Assembly (NCBI RefSeq): GCF_005860795.2
Contig: NZ_CP058350.1
Location: 222,001 to 286,000, forward strand
DNA from: Peteryoungia desertarenae
GTDB taxonomy: Bacteria > Pseudomonadota > Alphaproteobacteria > Rhizobiales > Rhizobiaceae
Reading direction: 5' to 3'
DNA length: 64,000 bases
In this document: in pieces, positions 38,665 through 48,041 of the stretch
Layout: each line of letters begins with the position of its first letter
Numbering within the stretch: position 1 is the stretch's first letter
Program-made: the position numbers and the translations under genes
Notes under the pieces: model-generated
What the model was told of the DNA's origin: nothing
What the model saw: only the letters and a program-made list of their open reading frames with translations
The model's database searches: none

Positions 38665-38883
38665 TCAGTGGGGCAATGAACGATGACCGAGCCGCCGGCT
38701 ATGCTGCCAGAATTCATTCTCGCGACGATCAGTCGGTTCATCCATCCCGAGACCAACGTCACGCAGAATATGGTCGGGCACATCTGACCTCGGCACCGTG
38801 ATGCGCCCTTTCTTTCTAAGGCTCATCCAATCGATCAGTCTTTGGAACAAGGGCACAAATCTGCCCGCAGCAGAAACCGTCAT
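38665..38883 (-). CDS. Small DUF1127-like protein
   Basis: 72 residues with the DUF1127/YjiS-like core PRSDVPDHILRDVGLGMDE preceded by a basic stretch. Such small arginine-rich proteins in Agrobacterium and Rhodobacter act in RNA turnover and phosphate or stress responses. No strong ribosome-binding site is visible (AGGGCGG lies upstream). It fills most of the 332-base gap between xdhC and the LysR gene and is divergent from the latter. Confidence 0.6.
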   Translation of the reverse strand: MTVSAAGRFVPLFQRLIDWMSLRKKGRITVPRSDVPDHILRDVGLGMDEPTDRRENEFWQHSRRLGHRSLPH

Positions 38884-38990
38884 CAGTCCGCCCTACAAGA
38901 ATTTCTGTTGATGTTAGGTGCCAGAAATGCGCTTGTTTTTTCAGAGTTTCCAATTCAATCTTCAGCTTCTGCCATAAAGAGGACTGATCC

Positions 38991-39893
38991 ATGAAACTCT
39001 CCCGACAACTACCGCTTCACGCGCTTCGCGTCTTTGAAGCGGTAGCGCGCCTGTCGAGCTTTACCAAAGCCGGTGAAGAGCTCGGCATGACCCAGACGGC
39101 GGTCAGCTATCAGATCAAGCTTCTGGAGGAGCATCTGGGGGAAAAGCTTTTCTTTCGCCTTCCGAGGCGCATTGAAATGACTGAGATCGGACATAGGCTG
39201 CTGCCCAAGATCTCGGATGCCTTCAACCTACTGCAGGAAGCCATACTGAGCGCCACACGTCGGGATGATGAGGTTCTGGAGATCCACTCTTCGCCAACCT
39301 TCGCCTCCCAATGGCTTGCAAAGACGCTGGGCAGCTTTCAGCTGGAATATCCCAATATCGCGGTCAGGCTGCTGCGCGGCTCAATGTTGACAGACTTCAA
39401 CCGGGAACCCGCTGACGTCGCAATCCGCGTCGGTCAGGGTCCCTGGCCAGGCCTCACCTGCCGTGAATTGATCAGACTGAGCTACACACCGATGCTCAGT
39501 CCAAAACTCGCGGCCAGCATTGGTGGCATCGAAAAGCCTGCGGATCTATTGAAATTGCCATGGATCAGCGATGCTGACACACGCTGGCGTGACTGGTTCC
39601 TGCTGGCCGGTCTTGAGGCCCCACCGCGATCTGTAGGAAAGCTGGATGCCCTCGGCGTGCTTGACCTTGAAGCAGGAGCCGCTTTGGCAGGCCATGGCGT
39701 CGCCATGCTGAGCCCCTTTTACGTCCAGGATGAACTGCTGTCAGGACGACTGATCCAGCCATTCGATATCAGTTGGACAGACGAAAACACCTATTGGCTC
39801 GTCTACCCGCAGTCACGACGGCATCAACCAAAGATCAAGGCGTTCGAAACATGGCTTGTGAATGCTCTTGGTGTCGACAGCCAGGCGCAATGA
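38991..39893 (+). CDS. LysR family transcriptional regulator (GcvA-like)
   Basis: 300 residues: winged helix at about 5-65 (LHALRVFEAVARLSSFTKAGEELGMTQTAVSYQI) and a GcvA-type effector domain (FASQWLAKTLGSFQLEYPNIAVRLL and PADVAIRVGQGPWPGL). GAGGA precedes the ATG. It sits 206 bases upstream of puuD-guaD on the same strand, so it may control those urate genes, but LysR proteins usually act on divergent genes and here the divergent gene is the small DUF1127 one. Effector unknown. Confidence 0.88.
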   Translation: MKLSRQLPLHALRVFEAVARLSSFTKAGEELGMTQTAVSYQIKLLEEHLGEKLFFRLPRRIEMTEIGHRLLPKISDAFNLLQEAILSATRRDDEVLEIHSSPTFASQWLAKTLGSFQLEYPNIAVRLLRGSMLTDFNREPADVAIRVGQGPWPGLTCRELIRLSYTPMLSPKLAASIGGIEKPADLLKLPWISDADTRWRDWFLLAGLEAPPRSVGKLDALGVLDLEAGAALAGHGVAMLSPFYVQDELLSGRLIQPFDISWTDENTYWLVYPQSRRHQPKIKAFETWLVNALGVDSQAQ

Positions 39894-40040
39894 AAAGGGA
39901 AATCTTGCGGACGTGCATCCCGAAACATTGGTCCTGCGGTCAAAGGCTAAAGCTTCACCAAATAGTTCCCAGATCCAAACATGTACACAGCGGGACACGA
40001 AAGCCGCCAAAAACGAAGGACTGCGCTGCTTTGCCCCTTC

Positions 40041-40065
40041 CCTTGTCGAATTGAATTCGACAAGG
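40041..40065. promoter_or_regulatory. 25-bp perfect palindrome upstream of puuD
   Basis: Two 12-bp arms (CCTTGTCGAATT and its exact complement) flank a single central G. It lies 35 bases before the puuD ATG. It does not have the LysR T-N11-A spacing. The symmetry suggests an operator for a dimeric regulator; as RNA it would form an 11-bp hairpin with a 3-base loop. Confidence 0.6.
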
Positions 40066-40067
40066 TA

Positions 40068-40085
40068 GTCGGCCGGGAGGCCGAC
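40068..40085 (+). promoter_or_regulatory. Second hairpin just ahead of the puuD ribosome-binding site
   Basis: A 7-bp perfect stem (GTCGGCC / GGCCGAC) with a GGGA loop, two bases after the 25-bp palindrome and three bases before the GGGGA ribosome-binding site of puuD. In mRNA it could modulate translation start or mRNA stability; no T-run follows, so it is not a terminator. Confidence 0.5.
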
Positions 40086-40099
40086 ATGGGGAACTTTGA

Positions 40100-41335
40100 A
40101 TGTATGAATATGCGATCGCCTGGGAATGGTTATCCTTTGCCGTCCGCTGGCTTCACGTGATCACGGCTATCGCCTGGATCGGCTCGTCCTTCTATTTCAT
40201 CGCACTGGATCTCGGCCTGGTGAAACGACCTGGATTGCCGGTCGGTGCGTATGGTGAGGAATGGCAGGTGCATGGCGGCGGCTTCTATCACATCCAGAAA
40301 TATCTGGTGGCGCCCGCCTCGATGCCCGAGCACCTCACATGGTTCAAATGGGAAAGCTATGCCACCTGGCTCTCGGGCTTTGCGCTCCTGGCTATCGTCT
40401 ATTACGGCGGCGCCGATCTCTTTCTGATAGACCGCACTGTGCTCGACATCGAACCCTGGCAGGCAATTGCCCTTTCAGTTGGCTCCTTGGCCGTCGGCTG
40501 GATCCTCTATGACCTGCTCTGCAAGTCCCCGCTTGGCAAGAATACCTGGGGTCTGATGGTCTTCCTATACCTCGTGCTCGTCGCGATGGCCTGGGGTTAC
40601 ACGCAGATCTTTTCAGGTCGAGCCGCCTTCCTGCATCTTGGTGCGTTTACCGCGACCATCATGTCGGCCAATGTCTTCTTCATTATCATACCCAACCAAA
40701 AGATCGTCGTTGCTGACCTGATTGCGGGCCGCACACCAGATCCGAAATACGGCGTGATCGCCAAGCAGCGCTCGCTGCACAACAACTACCTGACGCTCCC
40801 CGTCATCTTCTTCATGCTGTCAAACCATTACCCGCTGGCCTTTGCCACGGAGTTCAACTGGATCATTGCCTCCCTCGTCTTCCTGATGGGCGTCACAATC
40901 CGCCACTGGTTCAACACGACCCATGCCCGCAAGGGAAAGCCGACCTGGACATGGCTCGTCACTCTGCTTCTTTTCATCGCAATCATGTGGCTGTCGACTG
41001 TTCCAAAGGTGCTGACCGGCGAGGAGGAGATATCCCTGTCTGCGCGTCAGCAGGTTTTTGTCGAAAACGAGCATTTCATAGCTGTGCGTGATGTCGTACA
41101 GGGACGCTGTTCGATGTGCCATGCAGCCGAGCCCGTCTGGGAAGGCATTTTGCATGCACCGAAGAATGTTAAACTCGAAACGGACGGCGAAATCGCCGCC
41201 CATGCCCGCGAAATCTACCTCCAGGCAGGCCGCAGCCACGCGATGCCCCCCGGAAACATAACCGACCTGTCCGAAGAAGACCGCAGATTGCTCGTGGCCT
41301 GGTTCGAGACGGCGGTCCAAGGCAAGACAGAATGA
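40100..41335 (+). CDS. puuD: Membrane-bound urate oxidase with cytochrome c domain
   Basis: 411-residue PuuD that oxidises urate to 5-hydroxyisourate and passes electrons to the respiratory chain rather than to oxygen directly. The N-terminal region has about eight membrane helices with conserved His residues (RWLHVITAIAWIGSSFYF, HGGGFYHIQKYLVAP). The C-terminal periplasmic cytochrome c has the heme site CSMCH and distal HAMPPGNI. This type was characterised in Agrobacterium fabrum and replaces soluble uricase. Coupled to guaD by an ATGA overlap. Confidence 0.94.
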   Translation: MYEYAIAWEWLSFAVRWLHVITAIAWIGSSFYFIALDLGLVKRPGLPVGAYGEEWQVHGGGFYHIQKYLVAPASMPEHLTWFKWESYATWLSGFALLAIVYYGGADLFLIDRTVLDIEPWQAIALSVGSLAVGWILYDLLCKSPLGKNTWGLMVFLYLVLVAMAWGYTQIFSGRAAFLHLGAFTATIMSANVFFIIIPNQKIVVADLIAGRTPDPKYGVIAKQRSLHNNYLTLPVIFFMLSNHYPLAFATEFNWIIASLVFLMGVTIRHWFNTTHARKGKPTWTWLVTLLLFIAIMWLSTVPKVLTGEEEISLSARQQVFVENEHFIAVRDVVQGRCSMCHAAEPVWEGILHAPKNVKLETDGEIAAHAREIYLQAGRSHAMPPGNITDLSEEDRRLLVAWFETAVQGKTE

Positions 41336-42642
41336 CCCATACCCTTATCCGCGGTCGCCTTCTCTCCTTCCGGCATATGCCAGAGCATGCAGGCGACACG
41401 GACAGCTATGTCTATGAAGAAGACGGCGCACTACTGTTGACCGACGGCAAGATCGTCGCTGTCGGCGGCTATGATACCGTCAAGGCCAGGGCCAGCGCGG
41501 ACGTAAGTGAGATCGATCACCGCCCGCATCTGATACTGCCCGGCCTGATCGATTGCCACGTGCATTTCCCGCAGATGCAGGTGATCGCCTCCTACGCCGC
41601 CAACCTGCTGGAGTGGCTCAACACCTACACCTTCCCCGAGGAATGCCGCTTCGTCGAGTCGGCCCATGCCGAGCGCATCGCAACGCGGTTTTTCGACGAA
41701 CTCTTACGCCAGGGCACGACGACAGCCGTTGCCTATTGCTCCGTGCACAAGACCTCTGCCGACGCCTTCTTCGCCGAGAGCCTACGGCGCGGCACGCTGA
41801 TGATCGGCGGTAAGGTGATGATGGACCGCAATGCGCCACAAGGCCTGCTCGACACACCGCAGCTCGGCTATGACGAGACGCGCGCAGTCATTGAGCAATG
41901 GCATGGGCGCGGTCGCAACCACGTCGCCATCACGCCCCGTTTCGCCATCACCTCGACGCCCGACCAAATGGCGATGACGCAGAAACTGGCGGAAGAATTT
42001 CCCGACCTGCATATCCAGACGCATCTGTCCGAGAACCACGACGAGATCCGCTACACTTGCGAGCTCTATCCGGATGCCACTGATTATACGGATATCTATG
42101 CCCGCTACGGCCTCTTGCGGAAAAAGGCGCTTTTCGGCCATGCTATCCATCTGTCGGATCGTGAAGCAGATGCCATGGCGGAGAGTGGCGCGGTCGCAGT
42201 GCATTGCCCGACCTCGAACCTCTTCCTGGGCTCCGGTCTCTTTCCGCTAAAGGCGATCAAGCGCCGCGAAAAGCCTGTGACCGTCGCAGTCGCCACCGAT
42301 ATCGGCGGCGGCTCCAGCTATTCGATGTTCAAGACCATGGACGAGGCCTACAAGATTCAGCAGTTGCTCGGCGAGCGCATGAACCCGCTTGAAAGCTTCT
42401 ACCACATGACGCTGGGCAACGCCGTCGCACTCGACCTCGCCGACAGGATCGGCACGCTGGACGAAGGCACCGATGCGGATATCGTCGTGCTGAACGCCGC
42501 CGCAACACCGGCGATGCGGCTTCGCATGGAAACGGTGACCTCGCTATCGGAGGAGCTGTTCCTGCTGCAGACGCTAGGCGACGATCGCGCTGTGGTCGAA
42601 ACCTATGTGGCCGGCAAGGCGAGCAAAAGCATCCTGACGTAA
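41332..42642 (+). CDS. guaD: Guanine deaminase
   Basis: 436-residue zinc amidohydrolase converting guanine to xanthine. Zinc and substrate motifs: PGLIDCHVHFPQMQ, the GuaD-specific TYTFPEECRF, QTHLSENHDE, LFGHAIHLSDRE and ATDIGGGSSYSMF. Its ATG overlaps the puuD stop, so guanine deamination and urate oxidation are made from one transcript. Confidence 0.94.
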   Translation: MTHTLIRGRLLSFRHMPEHAGDTDSYVYEEDGALLLTDGKIVAVGGYDTVKARASADVSEIDHRPHLILPGLIDCHVHFPQMQVIASYAANLLEWLNTYTFPEECRFVESAHAERIATRFFDELLRQGTTTAVAYCSVHKTSADAFFAESLRRGTLMIGGKVMMDRNAPQGLLDTPQLGYDETRAVIEQWHGRGRNHVAITPRFAITSTPDQMAMTQKLAEEFPDLHIQTHLSENHDEIRYTCELYPDATDYTDIYARYGLLRKKALFGHAIHLSDREADAMAESGAVAVHCPTSNLFLGSGLFPLKAIKRREKPVTVAVATDIGGGSSYSMFKTMDEAYKIQQLLGERMNPLESFYHMTLGNAVALDLADRIGTLDEGTDADIVVLNAAATPAMRLRMETVTSLSEELFLLQTLGDDRAVVETYVAGKASKSILT

Positions 42643-42676
42643 ACCGAACTCCGGAGCGACTGGCTTGTGAACGGGT

Positions 42677-43192
42677 CTAATACCCGGCGATCCGGATGGC
42701 TTCTGCGAGCTCCTGGTAGGCCTCGCAGTCGACACCGCAAATCTGTGCAATCGTGCGCAATTCCTCGCGTGCAAGCGCCGGACGTTGCAGCATCAGATAG
42801 GCTTCGCCGAGATAGGCGCGCGCTTCGACATAGTAAGGCGATAGCAGCAGTGCGCGCTTGTAATAGGTTACGGCTTCCTCCGGGCGCCCGAGCTTGCGTG
42901 TCGCAAAGCCCCGATAGTTGAAGTAGCGGGCGTTGTTTTTCGCCGTGATCTGATCCAGCAGTGCCAGGGCTTCGGCAAAGCGCTCATCATCAATAAAGAC
43001 ACGAGCCTGTTTCAGACGCCCCTCGTCTGTCACGGCGCTCGGGTCATCGATGCAGCGCGAACTGGAGGGGTCAGAGATTTGCCCAAGCGGACAACTGGCC
43101 ACGGGATCGTCCTCAGGCAGGATAGCCGAAGCGGTCCCCGCCCACGCGATCATTCCGGCCAAAATGACAATTTGGATTATGCGTAAACGCAT
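42677..43192 (-). CDS. Periplasmic tetratricopeptide-repeat protein
   Basis: 171 residues with a signal peptide (about 1-23, ending GTASA) and two or three TPR-like units (ALALLDQITAKNNARYFNYR, AVTYYKRALLLSPYYVEARAYLGEAYL). Four Cys are left after signal removal (SCPLG, SRCID, ICGVDC), which may pair in the periplasm. The ATG at 43192 follows GAGGAA; an earlier in-frame start lacks a hydrophobic leader directly behind it. Probably a scaffold or binding protein of unknown role. Confidence 0.78.
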   Translation of the reverse strand: MRLRIIQIVILAGMIAWAGTASAILPEDDPVASCPLGQISDPSSSRCIDDPSAVTDEGRLKQARVFIDDERFAEALALLDQITAKNNARYFNYRGFATRKLGRPEEAVTYYKRALLLSPYYVEARAYLGEAYLMLQRPALAREELRTIAQICGVDCEAYQELAEAIRIAGY

Positions 43193-43385
43193 CCGTTCCT
43201 CTTCTCCCACGATCCGCATCACCATCCTCCCCAATTAATGTACGCGCGACAAGTGCATGTGACCGATCTGAAGATGTTGCAGTGGAACGAAAAGACAAAC
43301 ACAGCTCCATATGGATAGACAGCAAGGTCTTCAATTCTGTATGCCTTCCCCGTTGCGACAGATGCACATGCGGAAACGGAACGGC

Positions 43386-43823
43386 ATGAATTTGGCCCAG
43401 AACCTCGCCCTTGGTACCCTCATGATCTCCATGACAGTGGTGATCCACACGTTTGGGCTGATGGGTGTCACCCACATGATGCGATGGGTGACCGATCGCG
43501 TTCGTCTGCATGGCCATCGAAGTCGAATGGTCGCAATGAACACGGTGGTTCTGGGTGTCTTCGCCGTGCTCACAACCGAGGTCTGGCTGTGGGCAATTTG
43601 TTATCACCTTATTGGCTTCTTCGACGATTTCTCGACTACGCTTTACTTCGCGACAATCACCTTTTCGACCGTAGGCTACGGCGATGTCATTCCTCACAGC
43701 GATTGGCGTATGCTGGCTGCACTGCAGGGCATCAACGGCTTTGTCCTGATCGGCTGGTCCACCGCCTATTTGGTTGCCGCCGGAATGCGTGTCGGCCCCT
43801 TTCGCTCGGGAGAGCATTTCTGA
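43386..43823 (+). CDS. Small two-helix potassium channel
   Basis: 145 residues with three hydrophobic segments and a textbook K+ filter TFSTVGYGD near residue 94, between a pore helix and the last membrane helix. No cytoplasmic RCK or other regulatory domain. The start is uncertain: ATG 43386 has only a weak GGAA upstream, and in-frame ATGs at 43362 and 43368 would add six to eight basic residues. A second, larger channel lies at 19.3 kb in this window. Forty bases downstream is lldD. Confidence 0.8.
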   Translation: MNLAQNLALGTLMISMTVVIHTFGLMGVTHMMRWVTDRVRLHGHRSRMVAMNTVVLGVFAVLTTEVWLWAICYHLIGFFDDFSTTLYFATITFSTVGYGDVIPHSDWRMLAALQGINGFVLIGWSTAYLVAAGMRVGPFRSGEHF

Positions 43824-43862
43824 TGACCCACTGTCGCCAATCTTGACCAGACAGGACCAAAC

Positions 43863-45008
43863 GTGAAACCGATCCTTGAAATCGCCGACCTGAAAGACCT
43901 TGCTCGCCGCCGCGTGCCCAAGCTTTTCTTCGACTATGCCGACAGCGGCTCCTACACAGAAGGGACTTACCGCGCAAACGAAAGCGATTTTGCCCGGATC
44001 AAACTACGCCAGCGCGTTCTGGTCGACATGAGCGACCGAACGCTCGAAACGACGATGATCGGCGAAAAGGTCAGAATGCCCGTGGCACTCGCCCCGACAG
44101 GACTGACGGGAATGCAGCATGCAGACGGTGAGATGCTGGCCGCAAAGGCAGCCGAAGAGTTCGGTGTGCCCTTCACCTTGTCAACAATGAGCATCTGCTC
44201 GATTGAGGACGTGGCCTCGGTAACCAAGCGGCCTTTCTGGTTCCAGCTCTATGTCATGCGTGACCGTGAATTCGTCAAAAACCTGATTGAGCGCGCCCGT
44301 GCCGCCGGCTGCTCGGCGTTGGTGCTCACGGCAGACCTTCAGCTGCTTGGACAGCGCCACAAGGACATTCGAAACAACCTGTCTGCTCCACCCAAACTGA
44401 CGCCGAAGCATCTCTGCCAGATGGCCATGCGTCCCCGCTGGTGCTGGAACATGCTGAAAACCGACCGACGCACCTTCCGCAACATTCAGGGCCATGCCAA
44501 GAACGTCTCCGACCTTGCCTCACTCGGCGCCTGGACGGCTGAGCAGTTCGATCCCAAACTCTCCTGGAAAGATGTCGAATGGATCAAGAAGCAATGGGGC
44601 GGAAAACTGATCATCAAGGGGACCCTTGACGTTGAAGACGCCAAGATGGCCGCAAGAACCGGGGCTGACGCAATCGTGGTTTCCAATCACGGAGGCCGAC
44701 AGCTGGATGGCGCGCACTCGTCCATCGCCATGCTGCCAAGGATCGTCGATGCCGTAGGCCATCGGATCGAGGTGCATATGGATGGCGGCATCCGCTCTGG
44801 TCAGGATGTGCTGAAGGCAATCGCGCTTGGCGCCAAGGGGACCTATATAGGTCGCCCCTTCCTTTACGGTCTTGGCGCCATGGGCGAACAAGGTGTCACC
44901 AAAGCCCTTGAGATCATCCGGAAAGAAATGGATGTCACCATGGCCTTGTGTGGCAAGCGCCAGCTGGCGGATGTCGACAAATCCATCATTGCGGAGAACC
45001 CGTTCTGA
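43863..45008 (+). CDS. lldD: L-lactate dehydrogenase, FMN-dependent
   Basis: 381-residue alpha-hydroxy-acid oxidising flavoprotein that oxidises L-lactate to pyruvate and feeds electrons to quinone. Motifs: RVPKLFFDYADSGSYTE, the FMN phosphate site MDGGIRSGQDVLKAIALGA and the active-site SNHGGRQLDG. Length and the terminal IAENPF fit LldD. It starts with GTG behind AGGA. The next gene is convergent, seven bases away. Confidence 0.92.
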   Translation: MKPILEIADLKDLARRRVPKLFFDYADSGSYTEGTYRANESDFARIKLRQRVLVDMSDRTLETTMIGEKVRMPVALAPTGLTGMQHADGEMLAAKAAEEFGVPFTLSTMSICSIEDVASVTKRPFWFQLYVMRDREFVKNLIERARAAGCSALVLTADLQLLGQRHKDIRNNLSAPPKLTPKHLCQMAMRPRWCWNMLKTDRRTFRNIQGHAKNVSDLASLGAWTAEQFDPKLSWKDVEWIKKQWGGKLIIKGTLDVEDAKMAARTGADAIVVSNHGGRQLDGAHSSIAMLPRIVDAVGHRIEVHMDGGIRSGQDVLKAIALGAKGTYIGRPFLYGLGAMGEQGVTKALEIIRKEMDVTMALCGKRQLADVDKSIIAENPF

Positions 45009-45014
45009 CCGCCG

Positions 45015-45761
45015 TCAAGCAAGGCGACCAGTTGCAAGAGCAGCCGCCCAGCTTGCTCGCCCATTCATCATAGCAAGCCGCGACTGGGACATGTGGTCAT
45101 AAGGTATCAGTCGGAAATTCACGACCCATCCGTTATCGATCTGCTCACAGATCGCATAGGATGCGAGTGGCGTTCCGGCTTCTACGCGATGCGGAACTTG
45201 AAGGTCATCATCATAGGCCGGGCAGCCAACACTGCCCGGATTGACGATCATTCTGCCATCCGAAAGCGCCAATACACGCGGTAGATGGCTGTGGCCACAC
45301 AGGATCAGGGACTGCTCGATCCCCTCAGCCCAGGCTTCAATTTCCGCCTGGCCCCTCAAGACGACATGCCCTTTAGGCGTTACCGTTTCAAGCCAATAGC
45401 AATTGTCGTCCTGTGGTGTGGCATGGCACAGATAAGCGACATTCTGAAAGACCGCGTCAAACGGCAGGGACTTCAGCCAAGCAAGATCCTCCAGCGAAAG
45501 TTGCCTGAAAGCATGCGCATCGGAAGGGCCCATCTCCTCCAGCCGTTGCTCAATCAGATAGCGATCATGATTTCCGCGCACGGTGAACAGATCGAGAGAC
45601 TGAAGCAGAACCGCAACCCTCGTGGCCTCCAGCGGCCCAGAAAAGCAATCGCCAAGATTGACGGTATTCTTCGGGGCAATCCCCTGAGCGGCGATATCAG
45701 CAAGCACAGCCTTCAACGCTGCGGCATTGCCGTGAATATCGGCAATCGCTGCGAAGCGCAT
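45015..45761 (-). CDS. Metallophosphoesterase family protein
   Basis: 248-residue calcineurin-like phosphoesterase of the YfcE/MJ0936 type. Metal ligands: IADIHGNAAAL, GDCFSGP, RGNHDRY, CHATPQ and CGHSHLPR. The substrate is unknown; such proteins hydrolyse phosphodiesters or phosphatases' model substrates. The ATG shares one base with the hiuH stop (TGATG), so it is translated from the same message as the urate genes hiuH and allA. Whether it has a part in purine breakdown is not known. Confidence 0.87.
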   Translation of the reverse strand: MRFAAIADIHGNAAALKAVLADIAAQGIAPKNTVNLGDCFSGPLEATRVAVLLQSLDLFTVRGNHDRYLIEQRLEEMGPSDAHAFRQLSLEDLAWLKSLPFDAVFQNVAYLCHATPQDDNCYWLETVTPKGHVVLRGQAEIEAWAEGIEQSLILCGHSHLPRVLALSDGRMIVNPGSVGCPAYDDDLQVPHRVEAGTPLASYAICEQIDNGWVVNFRLIPYDHMSQSRLAMMNGRASWAAALATGRLA

Positions 45762-46117
45762 CAACTGCCCCGATAAGTCGAATAACCATAGGGTGAGAGC
45801 AAGAGCGGCACGTGATAATGTGCGGTGACGTCCGAGATCCCGAAACGGATCGGGATGACATCGAGAAAAGCAGGTTCCGTAAGTTGGATACCATGAGCCC
45901 GCAGATAATCCCCCGCATGGAAGAGGAGCTCATAATGGCCAATTTCGAATTCCTTACCAATCAGCATGGGGCCACCATCCACCCGGCCATCATCATTGGT
46001 GAAAACCGTCTTGATCAGGCTCGCCTCTTCGCCCTGCATGCGCATCAGCTGAATCTTTAGCCCCTTTGCAGGCTTGCCAAGGGCGGTGTCGAGTACATGA
46101 GTGGTGAGGCCGGTCAT
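45761..46117 (-). CDS. hiuH: 5-hydroxyisourate hydrolase
   Basis: 118-residue transthyretin-like enzyme (also called uraH or pucM) that hydrolyses 5-hydroxyisourate, the PuuD product, to OHCU. It has the active-site N-terminus [14 protein letters not shown] with its His, and the invariant C-terminal YRGS. It overlaps allA by four bases and the phosphoesterase gene by one, in a tight operon. Confidence 0.95.
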   Translation of the reverse strand: MTGLTTHVLDTALGKPAKGLKIQLMRMQGEEASLIKTVFTNDDGRVDGGPMLIGKEFEIGHYELLFHAGDYLRAHGIQLTEPAFLDVIPIRFGISDVTAHYHVPLLLSPYGYSTYRGS

Positions 46118-46650
46118 GGATGAGGCTCCCGAATCAAGAAGGGCTGATTGAAGAAGAGTTCTTCCAGATTGTTGCCGGGTCCATCCCGATCGACAACCAG
46201 AAAATCACTCACCGCGCCAATTGCCATCAGGGGATGATGCCAGACATTGCGGCGATAGTTTACGCCCTGATGGGCATGTGCCAGGAACACCTGAGGCCGC
46301 CCCGGCTTGCCATCCTCATCCGGCGACACAGCAACGAGGAAGGGGTGACCCGACAAAGGGGTGAAACTCTGGCTGCCCAGCGGATGCCGCTCCATCATGC
46401 CGACCTCGTATGGAAAAGGACGAGGCTGGCCGCGAAAGATGTTGAGAACAATCCGAGCCCCCTCGCCCTGAACATCTGCTTCCGAAAGTGCATGAAAACG
46501 CTCCGTCGTACCACCATTGATCAATCGCATAGTGGAAGGGTCGGCCTCGATGACATCACCGAATGGCGAAAAAGCGCCGGCCGTGAGTGGCTGAACAGAA
46601 AGCACGGGTGACACGGCGACATCCTCCATTATACGCGCATCCGGTGGCAT
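46114..46650 (-). CDS. allA: Ureidoglycolate lyase
   Basis: 178-residue AllA that cleaves ureidoglycolate to glyoxylate and urea, the last step of the pathway. Motifs: [34 protein letters not shown] and [17 protein letters not shown]. The ATG at 46650 has GAGGTGG upstream and is preferred, although an ATG at 46629 gives a length nearer the E. coli enzyme (160). It lies 52 bases after the MATE gene and overlaps hiuH by ATGA. Confidence 0.92.
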   Translation of the reverse strand: MPPDARIMEDVAVSPVLSVQPLTAGAFSPFGDVIEADPSTMRLINGGTTERFHALSEADVQGEGARIVLNIFRGQPRPFPYEVGMMERHPLGSQSFTPLSGHPFLVAVSPDEDGKPGRPQVFLAHAHQGVNYRRNVWHHPLMAIGAVSDFLVVDRDGPGNNLEELFFNQPFLIREPHP

Positions 46651-46702
46651 GGTTCTGGCACCACCTCACAGGGTTTCAGAATCAGCCTTTGCCGCATTTG
46701 CG

Positions 46703-48028
46703 TCAACCGGCCAAGCGCGTCAACCGGGTGAATCTCCAGATCAGCGCAATGGCAGCGAGGGCCAGTGCCGAGACGAAGCCGAGCCAGATGCCCTGCGGAC
46801 CGAAGCCTAACGGAAAGGCAAGTGCCCAACCGAGAGGGATGGCAATCGGCCAGTAGGCGAGGATTGAAATCACCGATGGGATCGCCGTATCGGACAGGCC
46901 GCGCAACGCACCAACAAGGGTGGATTGAAGCCCGTCCACGACCTGGCTCAGCGCAAAGACCAAGAACAATGTAGCAGCCAACTCGATCACGGCGGGATCT
47001 GACGAGATCAGCGCCGCAATCTCGGCGCCATAAAGGCCGAGCACCACAGCCGCCCCGGCAAGCCAGACGGTGGCCATGCCAAGCGCGGCGAACGTAACCG
47101 TCCGTACCCGGTCGAGCCGGTTCGCGCCCGCCGCCTGGGCGACGCGGATTGCGACCGCACCAGCGACGCCAAGCGGCACCATATAGAGAAGCGTGCCGAC
47201 CGACAGGGCCACTTGATTGGCGGCCAGCGCAATCGATCCGAACAGGCCGATCAGCATGGTTGCAACGGCCATGGCCGCCGTCTCGGCGACATACATCACG
47301 CCAAGCGGCGCACCTTCCCGCACCAGTTCTCCGGTTTTCACAGCGGAACGTTCGCCCCTCGCCCGCAAACGCAACGTAGATTGGGATAAACGCCAGTAAG
47401 CGAAGGCGGCCAGCAGCGCGATTGCCTCGGCAACGAGCGAAGCAATGCCTGCACCAACGAGGCCGAAAGGTGGAAGCGGACCAATACCATAGATCAGGCA
47501 GTAGTTGAGCGGGATATTCAGCACACAGGCGAGCGCACCGAAACTCACGCCAATCCAGGGTCTGTCAATTGCCTCGAAGGCGGACTTGAACACTGTGAGC
47601 ACCGCATACGGAATGAGAAAGACCGCGATCAGGTGCCAATAAGCCGAAACCTGTGCCAAAACATCTGACGGTTGTCCGAAATAGGGCATAAGATAAAGCG
47701 ATGCGCTCATGATCACGGCAGCACCTGCACCTGCCACCGTGCCCAAGGTCAGACCGAGCCTGAGCACGGCTGCGACCCGGCGCCCCTGCCGCGCACCATA
47801 GGCATTCCCGATTCGAACGGAAACCACCGAAAGGAAGCCATATATGGCCGCCAGCAACACGGTAGCCACAGCGCCCGTCAAGCCAGCAGCCGCAAGCGGC
47901 ACATGACCAAGTGGCGCAATCATGATGGAATCGGTAACGGTAATCACCGCTCCAGTGCTAAGACCGACCACGATAGGAACGGCCAGACGCGCAATGTCCT
48001 TGAGTTCGTTCAGATATTGAGAAACCAT
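46703..48028 (-). CDS. MATE family efflux transporter
   Basis: 441-residue, 12-helix multidrug and toxic compound extrusion protein of the NorM type (IARLAVPIVVGLSTGAVITVTDSIM, VAIRVAQAAGANRLDRV). It exports cationic drugs or metabolites against Na+ or H+. It follows marR by 13 bases and precedes allA by 52 bases on the same strand, so its expression is probably tied to both. Given the setting, a purine-derived metabolite is a conceivable substrate, but nothing in the sequence proves it. Confidence 0.9.
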   Translation of the reverse strand: MVSQYLNELKDIARLAVPIVVGLSTGAVITVTDSIMIAPLGHVPLAAAGLTGAVATVLLAAIYGFLSVVSVRIGNAYGARQGRRVAAVLRLGLTLGTVAGAGAAVIMSASLYLMPYFGQPSDVLAQVSAYWHLIAVFLIPYAVLTVFKSAFEAIDRPWIGVSFGALACVLNIPLNYCLIYGIGPLPPFGLVGAGIASLVAEAIALLAAFAYWRLSQSTLRLRARGERSAVKTGELVREGAPLGVMYVAETAAMAVATMLIGLFGSIALAANQVALSVGTLLYMVPLGVAGAVAIRVAQAAGANRLDRVRTVTFAALGMATVWLAGAAVVLGLYGAEIAALISSDPAVIELAATLFLVFALSQVVDGLQSTLVGALRGLSDTAIPSVISILAYWPIAIPLGWALAFPLGFGPQGIWLGFVSALALAAIALIWRFTRLTRLAG

Positions 48029-48041
48029 CGGAGCCAATCCA

